Shown: positions 50,370-59,830 of the stretch, one piece after another
Layout of the letters: each line of letters starts with the position of its first letter
How positions within the stretch are numbered: position 1 is the stretch's first letter
Assembly: GCF_016065055.1 (NCBI RefSeq)
Contig: NZ_CP065856.1
Location: forward strand, 2,169,836 to 2,233,835
DNA length: 64,000 nt
DNA from: Halosimplex litoreum
GTDB taxonomy: Archaea > Halobacteriota > Halobacteria > Halobacteriales > Haloarculaceae
Direction: 5' to 3'
Notes under the pieces: generated by a model
Database searches by the model: none
Seen by the model: the letters and a program-made list of their open reading frames with translations, nothing else
What the model was told of the DNA's origin: nothing
Program-made: the position numbers and the translations under genes

Positions 50370-50853
50370 GAGATCGAGCGTGTTCGGTTCGTGTTGTGAG
50401 TTGAGTGAGAGTTGCAACAGATTATATCGTGAAATAAATGCAAAGGATCGCGACCGCAGGAGACAGTTCATCACCCGCTGTCTCCTCAGATGATGAAAGC
50501 CCTCGGCGCGCTCGCGGTCGCTGAGCGACATATCCTCGCTCGCTGTGCTCGCTCGGATAGGGGTCGCTCAGACGACTAGATGAACGCGAGCGCGTCTCGC
50601 CCGTTCAGTCCACCATGGCCGCACGGCACCGCAGACAGCCACGACCCTCCCCAACCGATTCGCTCGCTTCGCTCGCTCATCCCTCGCACGCTCTGTCGCG
50701 AGACGAGACTCGCGACAGCGCGCGCCGACCGCACTGTAATCGCTCACTCCATCACCTGTACTGACCGTTCCATCGAGCGAAGCGGACGAGTCCCGATGGG
50801 GGTCCGGATCGACGATGCCCCCGGTTTCCACTCGTGGGGTCGTCCGACCCGGC
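50370..50853. other. Intergenic region holding repeat element copy C
   Basis: 484 bases between two converging genes. Left of the repeat is an AT-rich stretch (ATTATATCGTGAAATAAATG near 50421), promoter-like in a GC-rich genome; a similar TCGTGAAAT precedes copy A. Confidence 0.75.
50451..50750 (+). repeat. Dispersed modular repeat element, copy C
   Basis: The shortest copy, without the 63-bp tandem block. It starts with GACCGCAGGAGACAG, where AGGAGACAG (50458-50466) pairs with CTGTCTCCT (50478-50486). Then come TGAAAGCCCTCG, the first hairpin (CTGAGCGAC 50521-50529 with GTCGCTCAG 50563-50571; TATCC with GGATA), TTCAGTCCACCA (50604-50615), CTCATCCCTCGC, and the third hairpin CTGTCGCGAG-ACGAGA-CTCGCGACAG (50693-50718). 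Confidence 0.8.
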
Positions 50854-52053
50854 TCAGTCGCTGGTCACGTCGTCCTCGTCCTCGGCGTCGAGCAGTCGGT
50901 CGGCCAGTCCCTCCATGTCGCCGCTGCCCAGCGCGGACTCGACGAGGAGGTGGCCGCCGATGACGGCGGGGCTGATGACGGCGTCGGCGCCGGCGCGGCG
51001 GAGCTTCTCGACGTTCTCGCGGTCGGTCGCGGCGGCGACGACGCGGGCGTCGGGGTGGAACTGGCGGGCGGTGAGGATCGCCAGCGCGTCCTGGGCGTCG
51101 TCGTTGGTGGCGGCGATGACGGCGCGGGCGTGTTCGATCCCGGCCTGTTTCTGGGGCTCCTCGTCGCTGGGGTCGCCGACGACGACGTGGAGGTCGCGGG
51201 CCCGTAGCGTGGCCGCCAGGTCCGGGTCGGGGGTTATCACGACGAAGTCGGCGGCGGTCGAGAGCTCTTCGAGCAGCGGTTCGGTCAGGTCGCCGTAGCC
51301 CAGGACGACGACGTGGTCGTCCAGGAGTTCCAGGTCGGAGTCGTTCATGGTACCGAGTGCTTGTGAGAGTCGCGCCTCGATGGCGGGGCCGAGCAGCGAC
51401 CCCAGCGCGACGGTGAAGCTGGCGACACCGAGCACGAGCACGCTCGTCCCGAACAGCTTGGCCTGCTGGCTCGCGGGTGTCACGTCGCCGTAGCCGACGG
51501 TGCTGGCGGTGACGATGGTGTAGTAGAAGGCGTCGGTCAGCGTGTCGAGGTTGTTGAACTCCTCGCGGAGCTGGTAGGCGCCGACGGTGCCGTAGACGAG
51601 CGTTCCCGACAGCGCCGCGGCCGCGGCGAGCTGGGTCGTCGAGAGGTCGGCCTGTCGGTCGAACCGTCGGTAGTTCACCAGCACCGTCGGCAGCGACAGC
51701 AGCGACAGGGCGACCATCGGCAGCGAGTACTGGCTCGACTGTGCCAGCCCCTGGACGGCCGTCACCGGCAGGAGCACGACCGTCGAGAACCACGCCGCGC
51801 GCAGCCGCCGTCGCATCCCCCAGGCGCTCAACAGCATCAGAAAGCCCGTCAGCGCGCCGGTAAAGCCCGCCGCCCGCTGTATCTCGGGGGGGATGTCGAC
51901 GTAGGTGAGCAGGATCCCGCCCACCTGCATGTCGCTGATGTTCGCGACCCCGGTGGCAAAGGAGAGGATGGCGACGACGGTCGGCAGCCAGATGGCTGCT
52001 CGCGTCCCGACGAACACCGTCCGCGGATGCTGTAACACCCGCTTCGCGTCCAT
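50854..52053 (-). CDS. Potassium channel with RCK (TrkA-N) domain
   Basis: 399 residues. Four N-terminal membrane segments (about 18-130) precede the pore module (about 140-225), whose selectivity filter is TASTVGYGDVTPAS. The cytosolic RCK domain starts DDHVVVLGYGDLTEPLLEEL (about 245), with VVGDPSDEEPQKQAGIEHAR and AVIAATNDDAQDALAILTAR as nucleotide-fold motifs. GYGDLTEP replaces the usual GxGxxG, so ligand binding may be changed. It would let K+ pass the cell membrane, important for an organism that accumulates K+. The two RCK_C membrane proteins are transcribed away from it. Confidence 0.92.
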   Translation of the reverse strand: MDAKRVLQHPRTVFVGTRAAIWLPTVVAILSFATGVANISDMQVGGILLTYVDIPPEIQRAAGFTGALTGFLMLLSAWGMRRRLRAAWFSTVVLLPVTAVQGLAQSSQYSLPMVALSLLSLPTVLVNYRRFDRQADLSTTQLAAAAALSGTLVYGTVGAYQLREEFNNLDTLTDAFYYTIVTASTVGYGDVTPASQQAKLFGTSVLVLGVASFTVALGSLLGPAIEARLSQALGTMNDSDLELLDDHVVVLGYGDLTEPLLEELSTAADFVVITPDPDLAATLRARDLHVVVGDPSDEEPQKQAGIEHARAVIAATNDDAQDALAILTARQFHPDARVVAAATDRENVEKLRRAGADAVISPAVIGGHLLVESALGSGDMEGLADRLLDAEDEDDVTSD

Positions 52054-52156
52054 ACCCGCTCCGAGGTTATCGAGCGGCTAAAATCCCACCGACCCGAGAC
52101 GAGTCGTGTCACCGCGAGGGGGAGTCCGGGCGACCGGTCGGGCAACCGCCGATACA

Positions 52157-52164
52157 CGTTTAGG
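52157..52164 (+). promoter_or_regulatory. TATA box for the RCK_C membrane protein pair
   Basis: CGTTTAGG lies about 23-30 bases before ATG 52187; it selects this ATG over earlier in-frame starts. Confidence 0.6.
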
Positions 52165-52186
52165 AGTGGATTCCGTCACACCCCCC

Positions 52187-53434
52187 ATGGCTTCGTTTCC
52201 GGTCGAGCTGCTCTTCGGCATCTATCTCGGTATCCTGACGGGTATCATCCCGGGACTGGTCGCGTGGTCGCTGGGGTTCGTCTTCAAGTACTTCACCGGC
52301 GTCACCATCCCCGGGTTCGGTGTGGTCGTCCTCTCGGTCGCGCTCGCGGGGGTCAACGGGGGACTGCTCGCGCTGGCCGACCCGACGATCACCCAGTCGG
52401 CCAACGCCGTCACGATCACCACCGCTATCCTCGTCGTCCTGATGATCTCGCTGTACGCCCACAGCCGCGGCGACCAGATGGGCGCGACCTTTCCCAAACG
52501 GCTGTCGCTGAAGCAACTGCGCGAGCGGACGCTCGCGGCGGACGTGCGCGGCGCGCTGGCCGGGCGCGACGAAGCACGGGTCCGCGTCGTCGGCGAAGTC
52601 GCCGACATGGAGGGGTACCCGCCGCTATCCGACGAGTTGCGCGCCGAGATCGGGGCGAGCGAGTGGACGTTCCCCGCGGATCTGCGCATCTCGGAACTCG
52701 AATCGCGGCTGGCCGAGCGCCTGAAGACCGAGTACGACCTGGGCGACGCCGCCGTGACCGTCGACGAGCGCGGCCGCGCTTCCGTCGTCGCCGCGCCGCC
52801 CTTTTCGGGACTCTCCAAGCGCGTCCCCGACGGCAAGCGGGCGGTCTCGGTGAACGCCCTGGTCCCGACGGGCGTCGCCCGCAGCGACGAGGTGACGCTC
52901 ATCACCCCCGACGCGCAGGTTCGGGGCACCGTCGTCAGCGCGAAGACTCAGAGGGCGGCCACCGGCGCCGGACCCGACCCCGAGGCGACGGAGAGTGTAG
53001 ACGGAGCGGACGACGACGCCGACGACGACGAGCGTGCCCCACAGCCGGTCCGGGCGCCGACGACGACCGGCGGTGAGGGGCGGATCACGGTCGCCGTAAC
53101 GCGGACCGACGCCGACCCGCTGTTGAAGGCCGACCGCGCCCGCGTGGTCGTCGAATCACGGGGCGTCCGTCGGGAGTACGAACTCCTCTCGCTGTTGCGT
53201 CGGGCGGGCCGGCGCTTCGGTCGGGTGACCGTCGGTGCCGGCGGACCGCTCGACGGAGCCTCCGTCGGCGAGGCGAACGTCCGGGGCGCGTACGGCGTCG
53301 CCGTGATGGCAGTGCGGGGCGCGAGCGGCTGGGTCGTCGCACCGAAGGGGTCGACGACGCTCTCCGCGGGCGACGAGGTCTTCGCCGTCGGGACGCGCGG
53401 GGAACTCGACGCGTTCCGGGAGGCGGTGGCGTGA
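52187..53434 (+). CDS. Membrane protein with RCK_C (TrkA-C) domains, first of a pair
   Basis: 415 residues. Three membrane helices (LLFGIYLGILTGIIPGLVAW, IPGFGVVVLSVALAGVNGGL, TITTAILVVLMISLYAHSRG) are followed by a cytosolic region with a TrkA-C-like fold at the C-terminus (GRVTVGAGGPLDGASVGEAN; GSTTLSAGDEVFAVGTRGEL). An acidic linker (DGADDDADDDERAP, about 265-280) separates two similar parts. GTGA at its end starts the second gene. It may bind a nucleotide and regulate the neighbouring K+ channel; this is inference from the domain and the position. Confidence 0.8.
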   Translation: MASFPVELLFGIYLGILTGIIPGLVAWSLGFVFKYFTGVTIPGFGVVVLSVALAGVNGGLLALADPTITQSANAVTITTAILVVLMISLYAHSRGDQMGATFPKRLSLKQLRERTLAADVRGALAGRDEARVRVVGEVADMEGYPPLSDELRAEIGASEWTFPADLRISELESRLAERLKTEYDLGDAAVTVDERGRASVVAAPPFSGLSKRVPDGKRAVSVNALVPTGVARSDEVTLITPDAQVRGTVVSAKTQRAATGAGPDPEATESVDGADDDADDDERAPQPVRAPTTTGGEGRITVAVTRTDADPLLKADRARVVVESRGVRREYELLSLLRRAGRRFGRVTVGAGGPLDGASVGEANVRGAYGVAVMAVRGASGWVVAPKGSTTLSAGDEVFAVGTRGELDAFREAVA

Positions 53435-55263
53435 GCGCCCTCGCGGCGAGCGCCGGTGTCGTGCCAGTGACCAGTGGCGCCGACGCCGCGCTCGCGAGCA
53501 GCCTCGTCGCCCAGAGCGGCTCGCTCACCGAGCGAGGGTTCCTCGGCGCGGCGCGCGTGCTCGGCGTCTCGGTGGTCGCCGCGGGCGTCGCCGCGGCGGT
53601 CGCGCTCGTCTACCGGTGGTACGTCCGCGAGCGGGTTCCGGGCAGCCTGCCCGCGCTGTTCGGGCTCAGTGCCATCGTCCCGCTGCTCGGCGCCAACCAG
53701 CTGCTCCGGGAGGTGATGGACCCAACCGCCGGCCCGGCGCCCCTCGACGAGCTGGCGGCGCTGTCGAACATCGCCGTGTTCCTCGTCGCGCTGGCCGCCA
53801 CCCGCCTCGGCACCGACGTCGGTGACCGCCTCGGGAGCGACGTGGCCGTCGCCACCGGCGAGCGGGCCGTCGAGACGGAAGTCAGCCGCGTCGTCCAGGC
53901 CGTCGGCCGCGTCATCACCGTCGAACTCCCCGAGGAGGTCGAGGATATCGTCGGCTACGACCCTGTCCCCGCCGAGACCAAAGAGAAACTCGCCGACAAG
54001 ACGTTCGTCTTCCCCCGGCGACTCACCGTCGAGGAGCTGCGCGACCGCCTCGTGACCCGGCTGAAAGCCGACTACGGCGTCGGCCACGTCGACCTCGAAC
54101 TGGACGACGACGGCAGCGTCGAGTACCTCGCCGTCGGCTCGCGCGCGGCGGGCATCGGTCCGACCCTGCCCCCCGAGACGTCGGCGGTCGCCGTGCGGGC
54201 CGACCCCGCCTTCGCCGCCAGCGCCGGCGATCTCGTTCAGGTGTGGCGAACCGACCCCTTCGAGCGCGTGGTCACCGCGGAGCTGCGGGGGGTCGTCGAC
54301 GACGTGGCGACGCTGGCCATCGACGCCGCCGACACGCGGAAACTCGACACCGAAGGGGAGTACAAACTGGTGACGCTGCCCGTCGAGACGCGCCCGGACC
54401 GGGAGTTCGCGTCCGTCCTCCGGGCGGCCGAGGAGACGATGGCCGCCGTCACCGTCGGCGCCGGGAGCGACCTCGCCGGCCAGCCCGTCGGCGCCCTCGA
54501 CGTGACCGTGGTCGCCGTCCGTCCCGCGTCCGGCCCGGTCGAACCGCTCCCGGACCGCGACCGCGCCCTCGCGCCCCGCGACGCCGTCTACGTCGTCGCT
54601 GCCCCCGAGGCCATCCGCAAGGTCGAAGCGGCCGCGACGCCCCGTGACGGCGCCGATCCGGAGGACGCGGACGCCACCGGCGCGGCGCTCACCCCCGACG
54701 AGCAGATCGAGCCCGGTCGATCGGTCGGCGAGGAGTCCGCCGGGGCGGACACGGCGACGGACACGCCCGGCCAGGAGGCGAACGGGCAGACGCCGCCGGA
54801 GTCGGCGGCCGACCCCCTCGCCGACGCCGACGCCCCCGGTATCGAGGCGCTCGAACCCGACGAGCCCGACGTGTCGGGGAACGGCGAGTCGGACGAGGCC
54901 GACGCCCCGACCCCCTCCGAACCGGACGAGCGGGAGGCCGCGGACACCGACGGTCCCCTCGCCGATCCGTCAGCAGAGCCATCGCGCGAGGAGCTGGCCG
55001 ACCTCCCCGGGACCGACGTGGACGACCTGCCCGGCGCCGACGCGGGGGGGACCGACGACCAGACGCCCGTCGGCGACGACTGGGAGCCCATCGCCGAACC
55101 CGGCGCTTCCGGCGCGTCGAACGAGGAGACGAGCGAACCCGAAGCGTCCGACGAGGACGAAACCGACGGGGGCGACACGAGTGACGAGGACGACGCGACC
55201 GACGAGTCGGGCGGGAGCGACTGGACGGTGGCGGTCGACCAGCGTCGCGAAGACGACGAGTAG
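53431..55263 (+). CDS. Membrane protein with RCK_C (TrkA-C) domains and a long acidic tail
   Basis: 610 residues, translated from GTG 53431, which overlaps the previous stop. Membrane segments lie at about 37-60, 73-90 and 108-125; the cytosolic part matches its partner (PRRLTVEELRDRLVTRLKAD; ITVELPEEVEDIVGYDPVPA) and contains a TrkA-C-like domain near 325-400 (AAVTVGAGSDLAGQPVGALD). The final 200 residues are a disordered chain of D, E, P, S, T and G (for example SDEDETDGGDTSDEDDATDE) ending SDWTVAVDQRREDDE. The pair likely forms one membrane complex. Its job is unknown. Confidence 0.8.
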   Translation: MSALAASAGVVPVTSGADAALASSLVAQSGSLTERGFLGAARVLGVSVVAAGVAAAVALVYRWYVRERVPGSLPALFGLSAIVPLLGANQLLREVMDPTAGPAPLDELAALSNIAVFLVALAATRLGTDVGDRLGSDVAVATGERAVETEVSRVVQAVGRVITVELPEEVEDIVGYDPVPAETKEKLADKTFVFPRRLTVEELRDRLVTRLKADYGVGHVDLELDDDGSVEYLAVGSRAAGIGPTLPPETSAVAVRADPAFAASAGDLVQVWRTDPFERVVTAELRGVVDDVATLAIDAADTRKLDTEGEYKLVTLPVETRPDREFASVLRAAEETMAAVTVGAGSDLAGQPVGALDVTVVAVRPASGPVEPLPDRDRALAPRDAVYVVAAPEAIRKVEAAATPRDGADPEDADATGAALTPDEQIEPGRSVGEESAGADTATDTPGQEANGQTPPESAADPLADADAPGIEALEPDEPDVSGNGESDEADAPTPSEPDEREAADTDGPLADPSAEPSREELADLPGTDVDDLPGADAGGTDDQTPVGDDWEPIAEPGASGASNEETSEPEASDEDETDGGDTSDEDDATDESGGSDWTVAVDQRREDDE

Positions 55264-55332
55264 CGGACCCGTTCGGTCCCGTCGCCGTTCGAGTGCGGAA
55301 CGCTCTTTGGGTATCGGTGCCCTCCCTCGTGT

Positions 55333-55608
55333 ATGTACTGGCGACTGTTCGCCACGCTGGCCGAGACGGCCGGCGACACCGAGATCGAGGTCGACTCGGG
55401 CGCCGAGACCGTCGGCGACGCCTTCGACGCGCTGCTGGACTCGTACCCGACCCTCGAACCCGAAGTGCTGGACGACGACGGCGAACTGTACGGCCACGTC
55501 CGCCTGCTCCACGAGGGCCGCGATCCGTTCGCCGAGGCCGACGGCTTCGAGACGGCGGTCGACGACGGGGACGAACTCGCGCTCTTCCCGCCGGTCAGCG
55601 GCGGATAG
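55333..55608 (+). CDS. samp1: Ubiquitin-like small archaeal modifier protein SAMP1 (MoaD-like)
   Basis: 91 residues of the beta-grasp fold: MYWRLFATLAETAGDTEIEV, SGAETVGDAFDALLDSYPTL, and the end ELALFPPVSGG, the same C-terminus as Haloferax SAMP1. After adenylation by an E1-like enzyme the terminal Gly-Gly is joined to lysines of target proteins or carries sulfur for molybdopterin synthesis. The DDDGELYGHVRLLHEGRD loop also fits. A single gene with no E1 or MoaE nearby. Confidence 0.93.
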   Translation: MYWRLFATLAETAGDTEIEVDSGAETVGDAFDALLDSYPTLEPEVLDDDGELYGHVRLLHEGRDPFAEADGFETAVDDGDELALFPPVSGG

Positions 55609-55639
55609 CACCCACTTCGTTTCCGTCCGCAGAGACCGA

Positions 55640-55894
55640 TCAGTCGGTCGAATCGCTCTCCTGCCGGAGGTGGAGGAGCGCGAAGCCGACGAGTAGGGAC
55701 GCGAGCCCGGCCTGAAATCCCCAGTTCGCGACGAGTTCGAGAACCGGTGTTATCGCCCACACTCCGGTCAGTCGTCCGACGGCGTCGGGACCGCCGAGCA
55801 AGACGAGGAGCAACCACCCGGCGAACGACACCTGCGCCAGATCCCACCAGCGTCGCCAGTGTAGCACGCGCCCGAAGCGTCGCGCTGCCCTCAC
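55640..55894 (-). CDS. Small membrane protein, unknown
   Basis: 84 residues with an Arg/Trp-rich start (MRAARRFGRVLHWRRWWDLA) and two membrane segments (VSFAGWLLLVLLGG and FQAGLASLLVGFALLHL). It lies between SAMP1 and alaS. Composition supports coding but no family was recognised. Confidence 0.6.
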   Translation of the reverse strand: MRAARRFGRVLHWRRWWDLAQVSFAGWLLLVLLGGPDAVGRLTGVWAITPVLELVANWGFQAGLASLLVGFALLHLRQESDSTD

Positions 55895-55955
55895 GGTGAC
55901 CCCTTCGGGAAGAGATCGTTTCAGCCTATCGAACGGAACCGCACCCGTCTCGTCC

Positions 55956-58730
55956 TCACGCGTTCGCGACCTGCTGCAGCACGTCCGGTGCCTCGTCGAG
56001 CGCGTCGTCGAGGCTTTCGGCGTCGGGGCCGCCGCCCTGGGCGAAGTCGGGCGGGCCGCCGCCGCCGCCGCCGACTTTGCTCGCGAGTTGGCTCACGACC
56101 TCGCCGGCGTTCACACTGGATCCGTCGGGGACGGCGACGACGAAGGTCGCGCCGTCGCGGCCCGACCCGAGGACGGCGATCGTCCCCTCCTCGACGAGGG
56201 CGTTGGCAGTCGCGCGCAGTTCGTCCATGTCGGCGTCGAGGCGCTGGACGACCGCGGTCTCCTCGCCCACCTCGACCTCTTCGCCGTCGCCCGAGCCCGC
56301 GGCGCGGACCTCGGCGAGTTCCTCTTTCAGTTCCTCGATGGTCTTGCCGCGCTCCTTCCACTCGGTGAAGAAGCGCTCGGCGGTCTCGGGCACCTCCTCG
56401 GGGGCTACGTCGAGGGTGTCGGCCGCTTCGTAGAGGGCGTCCTCGGTGTCCTGGGTGGCCTGGACGGCGGCGTCACCGGCCGCAAACTCGATGCGGATGA
56501 CGCCGTCCTGGACGCGCTCGGTGCCCAGGATCTTGATCGTCCCGATGTCGCCGGTGCGGGCGACGTGGGTGCCGCCGCAGGCCTGGACGTCCTCGGCGAC
56601 GTGGACGAGCCGGATGTTCTCGCCGGCGGGGATACCCCCCTGATAGAGGTCGAAGCCGTGTTCGTCCTCGGCCTCGTGGCGGTCGGGCCACTCCTGGGTG
56701 ACCGGGCCGTTCGACCGGACGATGTCGTTGGCGCGGTGTTCGATCTCTTCGACCTGCTCGCGGGAGACCGACTCGTAGTGGGAGACGTCGATGCGTGAGG
56801 AGTCGACCCCCTTCTGGGCACCGGCCTGGCGGACGTGCTCGCCCAGCACCTGCCGGGCGGCGTGGACGACGATGTGGGTCGCGGTGTGGTGGGCCATCAG
56901 CCGACGGCGGCGTGTGGCGTCGATCTGGCCGCGGACGAACTCGCCTTTGCCGGGGTCCTCGTCGGCGGTGTGGAGGATGACGCCGTCGACGATCTGCACG
57001 TCCGAGACCTCCACGGTCACGTCGTCGGTCGACAGCGTCCCGTGGTCCGGCGGCTGGCCACCGCCCTCCGGATAGAACATCGTCTGGTCGAGCACCACGT
57101 CGAACGTCTCGTCGTCGCGCTCGAACACCTCCAAGACGACGGCTTCGAACTCCGTGCGCTGCTGGTCCTCGTAGTAGAGGCGGTCGGTGTCGGGCAGCTC
57201 CTCGAGCCGGTCGGCGTAGGGCCGCTCGTTCTCGTCCTCGAAGGCCTGGCCGCCGCCGTGGCGCTCGGCCACGAGCGCGTAGAAGTCGTCTGGCGTCTCG
57301 ACGGCGACGCCTTTCTCTGCGGCGATCTCTTCGACCATGTCCGGCTGGATGCCGTGGGAGTCGTACAGCTCGATGAGCTCGCCGACCGGGATCGGCTCGC
57401 CCTCGCTGGCGTAGTCGTCGGCGATCTGGCGGACGCGCCGTCCGCCGCGGTCCAGCGTCTCGCGGTACTTCTCGACCTCGGTGCGGACGATGTCCCGTAT
57501 CGTGTCGCGGTTCTCGTAACCCAGGCGCTCGGCCTGCATGTCGACGAGTTCGTCCAGCGGGGCGTCGACGCCGACGTTGTCGACCAGCCGCTTGGTCCGA
57601 CGGAGGACCATCCGTGCGAGATAGCCCGTCCCGACGTTCGAGGGGACGATGTTGTCGCCGAGCATGTACGCGAGCGTCCGGCAGTGGTCGGCGACGGCGT
57701 AGATGTCCTCCAGCGGTTCCAGTAGGTCGGTGAGTTCGCCCGTGCTCACGTCGAGCTGGTCGGCGATGTTGTCCCGGGCCGACTCCATGTCCTCGGCCTC
57801 GTCGATGTCCATGTGGCCTGCGAGCTTGGCGGCGCGGTGAACGAGTTCCGCCTCCCGGTCGGAGTGGTCGAGGCCGGCGTTGTCCTTCAGAAAGTCGATG
57901 GTCTCGGGGTAGACCGCCTCGTAGACGGTGGGGGTGCCCTGGGACATCCACGTCCAGCGCTCGATGCCGTAACCGGTGTCGATGACCCGGCGGTCCATCT
58001 GACTGTACGTGTTGCCGTCTTTCATCTCGACGTCGCCGTCGGGGTCCTGCTCGAACTGCATGAACACGAGCGTCGCGAGTTCGAGCCCGCGGTAGATGAC
58101 CTCGAAGGCGGGGCCGGCGTTGCCGCCGCCGACCCACGGGTCCTCGATGAGGGTCAGGTCCTCGATATCGGCGCCCACGTCGTCGAGCAGGTCGACGCAG
58201 TGCTCGACGCACTGGTCTTTCCAGTAGACCTCGCCCTCGTAGGCGTAGTCGGTCCCCTCGTCGGCGTTGAAGGCGTGGTGACCGCCCATCTCGAAGGCCA
58301 TCGTGTGGCGGCCGGTCTTGCCGACGTTGTCGATGTCCTGCATGCGGATACACGGCTGGGAGACGACGAGCGGGTTCGCGGGCGGTGGGGACTCGCCGCT
58401 GGTGACGTGCGGCTGGAAGTCGTAGATAGAAGCCTGCGTGAGCAGCACGTCGTCGCGCCAGCGGTTGGCCGCGACCGGGTAGGGGTCGATGCGCTCGTGG
58501 CCTCGCTCTTCGAAGAAAGAGAGGAACGCCTCGCGGGTCTCTTCGAGCGACAGCTGTTCGCCGAAGCCGGGGTCGTCGATGAAGCCGTACTCTTCGCATG
58601 GCGGCTCGCCGCAGGTCGCCCGGTCCTCGTCGAGCGTCCAGAAGTGGGCCCCACACTCGGAACACTGCTCTCGGTGGAAGCCGTGCTCCTCGAAGTAGTC
58701 GAGTCGATACTCCTGTTCGAGGTCGCTCAT
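55956..58730 (-). CDS. alaS: Alanyl-tRNA synthetase (archaeal)
   Basis: 924 residues. The archaeal N-terminal Cys cluster ([20 protein letters not shown], then PPCEEYGF) comes first, followed by the class II catalytic core ([51 protein letters not shown]), the tRNA-recognition domain, the editing domain with [20 protein letters not shown] and [15 protein letters not shown] (zinc ligands), and a C-terminal oligomerisation domain with a coiled coil and a [13 protein letters not shown] loop. It charges tRNA-Ala and clears Ser-tRNA-Ala. A TGTTTTAGGC box lies about 30 bases upstream of the ATG. Confidence 0.97.
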   Translation of the reverse strand: MSDLEQEYRLDYFEEHGFHREQCSECGAHFWTLDEDRATCGEPPCEEYGFIDDPGFGEQLSLEETREAFLSFFEERGHERIDPYPVAANRWRDDVLLTQASIYDFQPHVTSGESPPPANPLVVSQPCIRMQDIDNVGKTGRHTMAFEMGGHHAFNADEGTDYAYEGEVYWKDQCVEHCVDLLDDVGADIEDLTLIEDPWVGGGNAGPAFEVIYRGLELATLVFMQFEQDPDGDVEMKDGNTYSQMDRRVIDTGYGIERWTWMSQGTPTVYEAVYPETIDFLKDNAGLDHSDREAELVHRAAKLAGHMDIDEAEDMESARDNIADQLDVSTGELTDLLEPLEDIYAVADHCRTLAYMLGDNIVPSNVGTGYLARMVLRRTKRLVDNVGVDAPLDELVDMQAERLGYENRDTIRDIVRTEVEKYRETLDRGGRRVRQIADDYASEGEPIPVGELIELYDSHGIQPDMVEEIAAEKGVAVETPDDFYALVAERHGGGQAFEDENERPYADRLEELPDTDRLYYEDQQRTEFEAVVLEVFERDDETFDVVLDQTMFYPEGGGQPPDHGTLSTDDVTVEVSDVQIVDGVILHTADEDPGKGEFVRGQIDATRRRRLMAHHTATHIVVHAARQVLGEHVRQAGAQKGVDSSRIDVSHYESVSREQVEEIEHRANDIVRSNGPVTQEWPDRHEAEDEHGFDLYQGGIPAGENIRLVHVAEDVQACGGTHVARTGDIGTIKILGTERVQDGVIRIEFAAGDAAVQATQDTEDALYEAADTLDVAPEEVPETAERFFTEWKERGKTIEELKEELAEVRAAGSGDGEEVEVGEETAVVQRLDADMDELRATANALVEEGTIAVLGSGRDGATFVVAVPDGSSVNAGEVVSQLASKVGGGGGGPPDFAQGGGPDAESLDDALDEAPDVLQQVANA

Positions 58731-58917
58731 TCGTTGCTAGGTCTTGGCCCAGCGGCGCCTAAAACAGTTCCGAAGGCACGGGACACCGTCAGATCGCCGG
58801 TCAGCCACTCCCACGAGCGCGAGCTGCCGTCGTCGACCAGGGCGACGGCCCCTCCGATACCTGTCGAACCGAAAATTCGATTTCCATCTGATCACTTCGT
58901 CGCCCGTAGCCACTCGA

Positions 58918-59133
58918 GTGAGTTCGACGACCGGATACGTCCTCGGAGTCGGGCAGGTCGTCCAGATACTCGCCCTGTCCGTGTTGCTCCTCGGGCAGTT
59001 CCCGTTGCAGACCGACGACACCGCGCTGGTGGTCGCGGCCGCCGCGTTCGTGGTGAGCTTCGGTACCTTCGTCGTCCTGTACCAGCTGCAGAACGCGTTG
59101 TTCGAGGACGGAACGGCGGAGTGGCGAAACTGA
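58918..59133 (+). CDS. Small two-helix membrane protein, unknown
   Basis: 71 residues: VSSTTGYVLGVGQVVQILAL (first membrane segment), a short polar turn QTDDTA, a second segment LVVAAAAFVVSFGTFVVLYQ and the tail NALFEDGTAEWRN. GTG 58918 is chosen because residues encoded upstream in the frame are Arg-rich and belong to no family. It is divergent from alaS. Confidence 0.6.
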   Translation: MSSTTGYVLGVGQVVQILALSVLLLGQFPLQTDDTALVVAAAAFVVSFGTFVVLYQLQNALFEDGTAEWRN

Positions 59134-59224
59134 GTCCAGTGACCGCGCGAGCGGTCCCACGTCGTCGCACCGTCCCGACGACCCTGGTGACAAGACACAT
59201 ATCGGGTCCGGGCCACCTGCGAAC

Positions 59225-59746
59225 GTGCGCCGATTCGCCATCGCCGGGGTCGTGCTCCTGTTCGCTATCGTCGGCGGCGCCGCTGCCGGCCTCTCCGCGC
59301 TCACGACCGAGGACCGCCCCGCCAACGCCACCGTCTCGACGTTCGAGCCGCAGGTAGCGGTCGGCAACCAATCCGAAGACCCCTACCCCGACTCCGACGG
59401 GGTCGTCACCTGCAACGACCGGGGGCCGATGCCGGGCAACGCCGGACTGAGCGGGTCGCTCGTCGTCGAACGCCCCATCGGCGACGACGGGCCGTCCGAA
59501 CCGTCCTTCGGTGTGACCGTGTCCGTCGACGACGGGGCGCTCGTCGAGACTCACACCGTCGCGCTCCCGACCGGTGGCTCCGAGCGGCTGGTCCTGTTCC
59601 GCACTGCCGACCGTCCGCCGTCACTGGACGGCGGCGACACCGTCCCCGTCCGTGCGAGCGTCACGACGGAGAACACCACCGTCGCCACGGCCTCGCGATC
59701 GGTCCAAGTCGCCGAACGCGACCGCCCGTGCGCGGACCAGAACTGA
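59225..59746 (+). CDS. Membrane-anchored or secreted protein, unknown
   Basis: 173 residues. An N-terminal hydrophobic helix (FAIAGVVLLFAIVGGAAAGL, residues 4-23) is a signal or anchor; the rest is a beta-rich extracellular domain with a possible disulfide (C63 and C169) and several Asn-x-Thr sites (for example ENTTV) that could be glycosylated. The GTG start at 59225 gives a normal signal. The stop codon lies inside the first unit of a 13-bp tandem repeat. Confidence 0.65.
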   Translation: MRRFAIAGVVLLFAIVGGAAAGLSALTTEDRPANATVSTFEPQVAVGNQSEDPYPDSDGVVTCNDRGPMPGNAGLSGSLVVERPIGDDGPSEPSFGVTVSVDDGALVETHTVALPTGGSERLVLFRTADRPPSLDGGDTVPVRASVTTENTTVATASRSVQVAERDRPCADQN

Positions 59747-59804
59747 CCGCGGAAACTGACCGCGGAAACTGACCGCGAGAACTGACCGCGAGAACTGACC
59801 GCAG
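59741..59804 (+). repeat. 13-bp tandem repeat, about five units
   Basis: Units AACTGACCGCGGA, AACTGACCGCGGA, AACTGACCGCGAG, AACTGACCGCGAG and AACTGACCGCAG follow each other from 59741 to 59804. The first unit contains the stop codon of the upstream gene (AAC TGA). It is a simple array that can change length by slippage without altering the protein. Confidence 0.95.
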
Positions 59805-59830
59805 TCGGCGTTCCCTCGCTTCTCGCGGCG

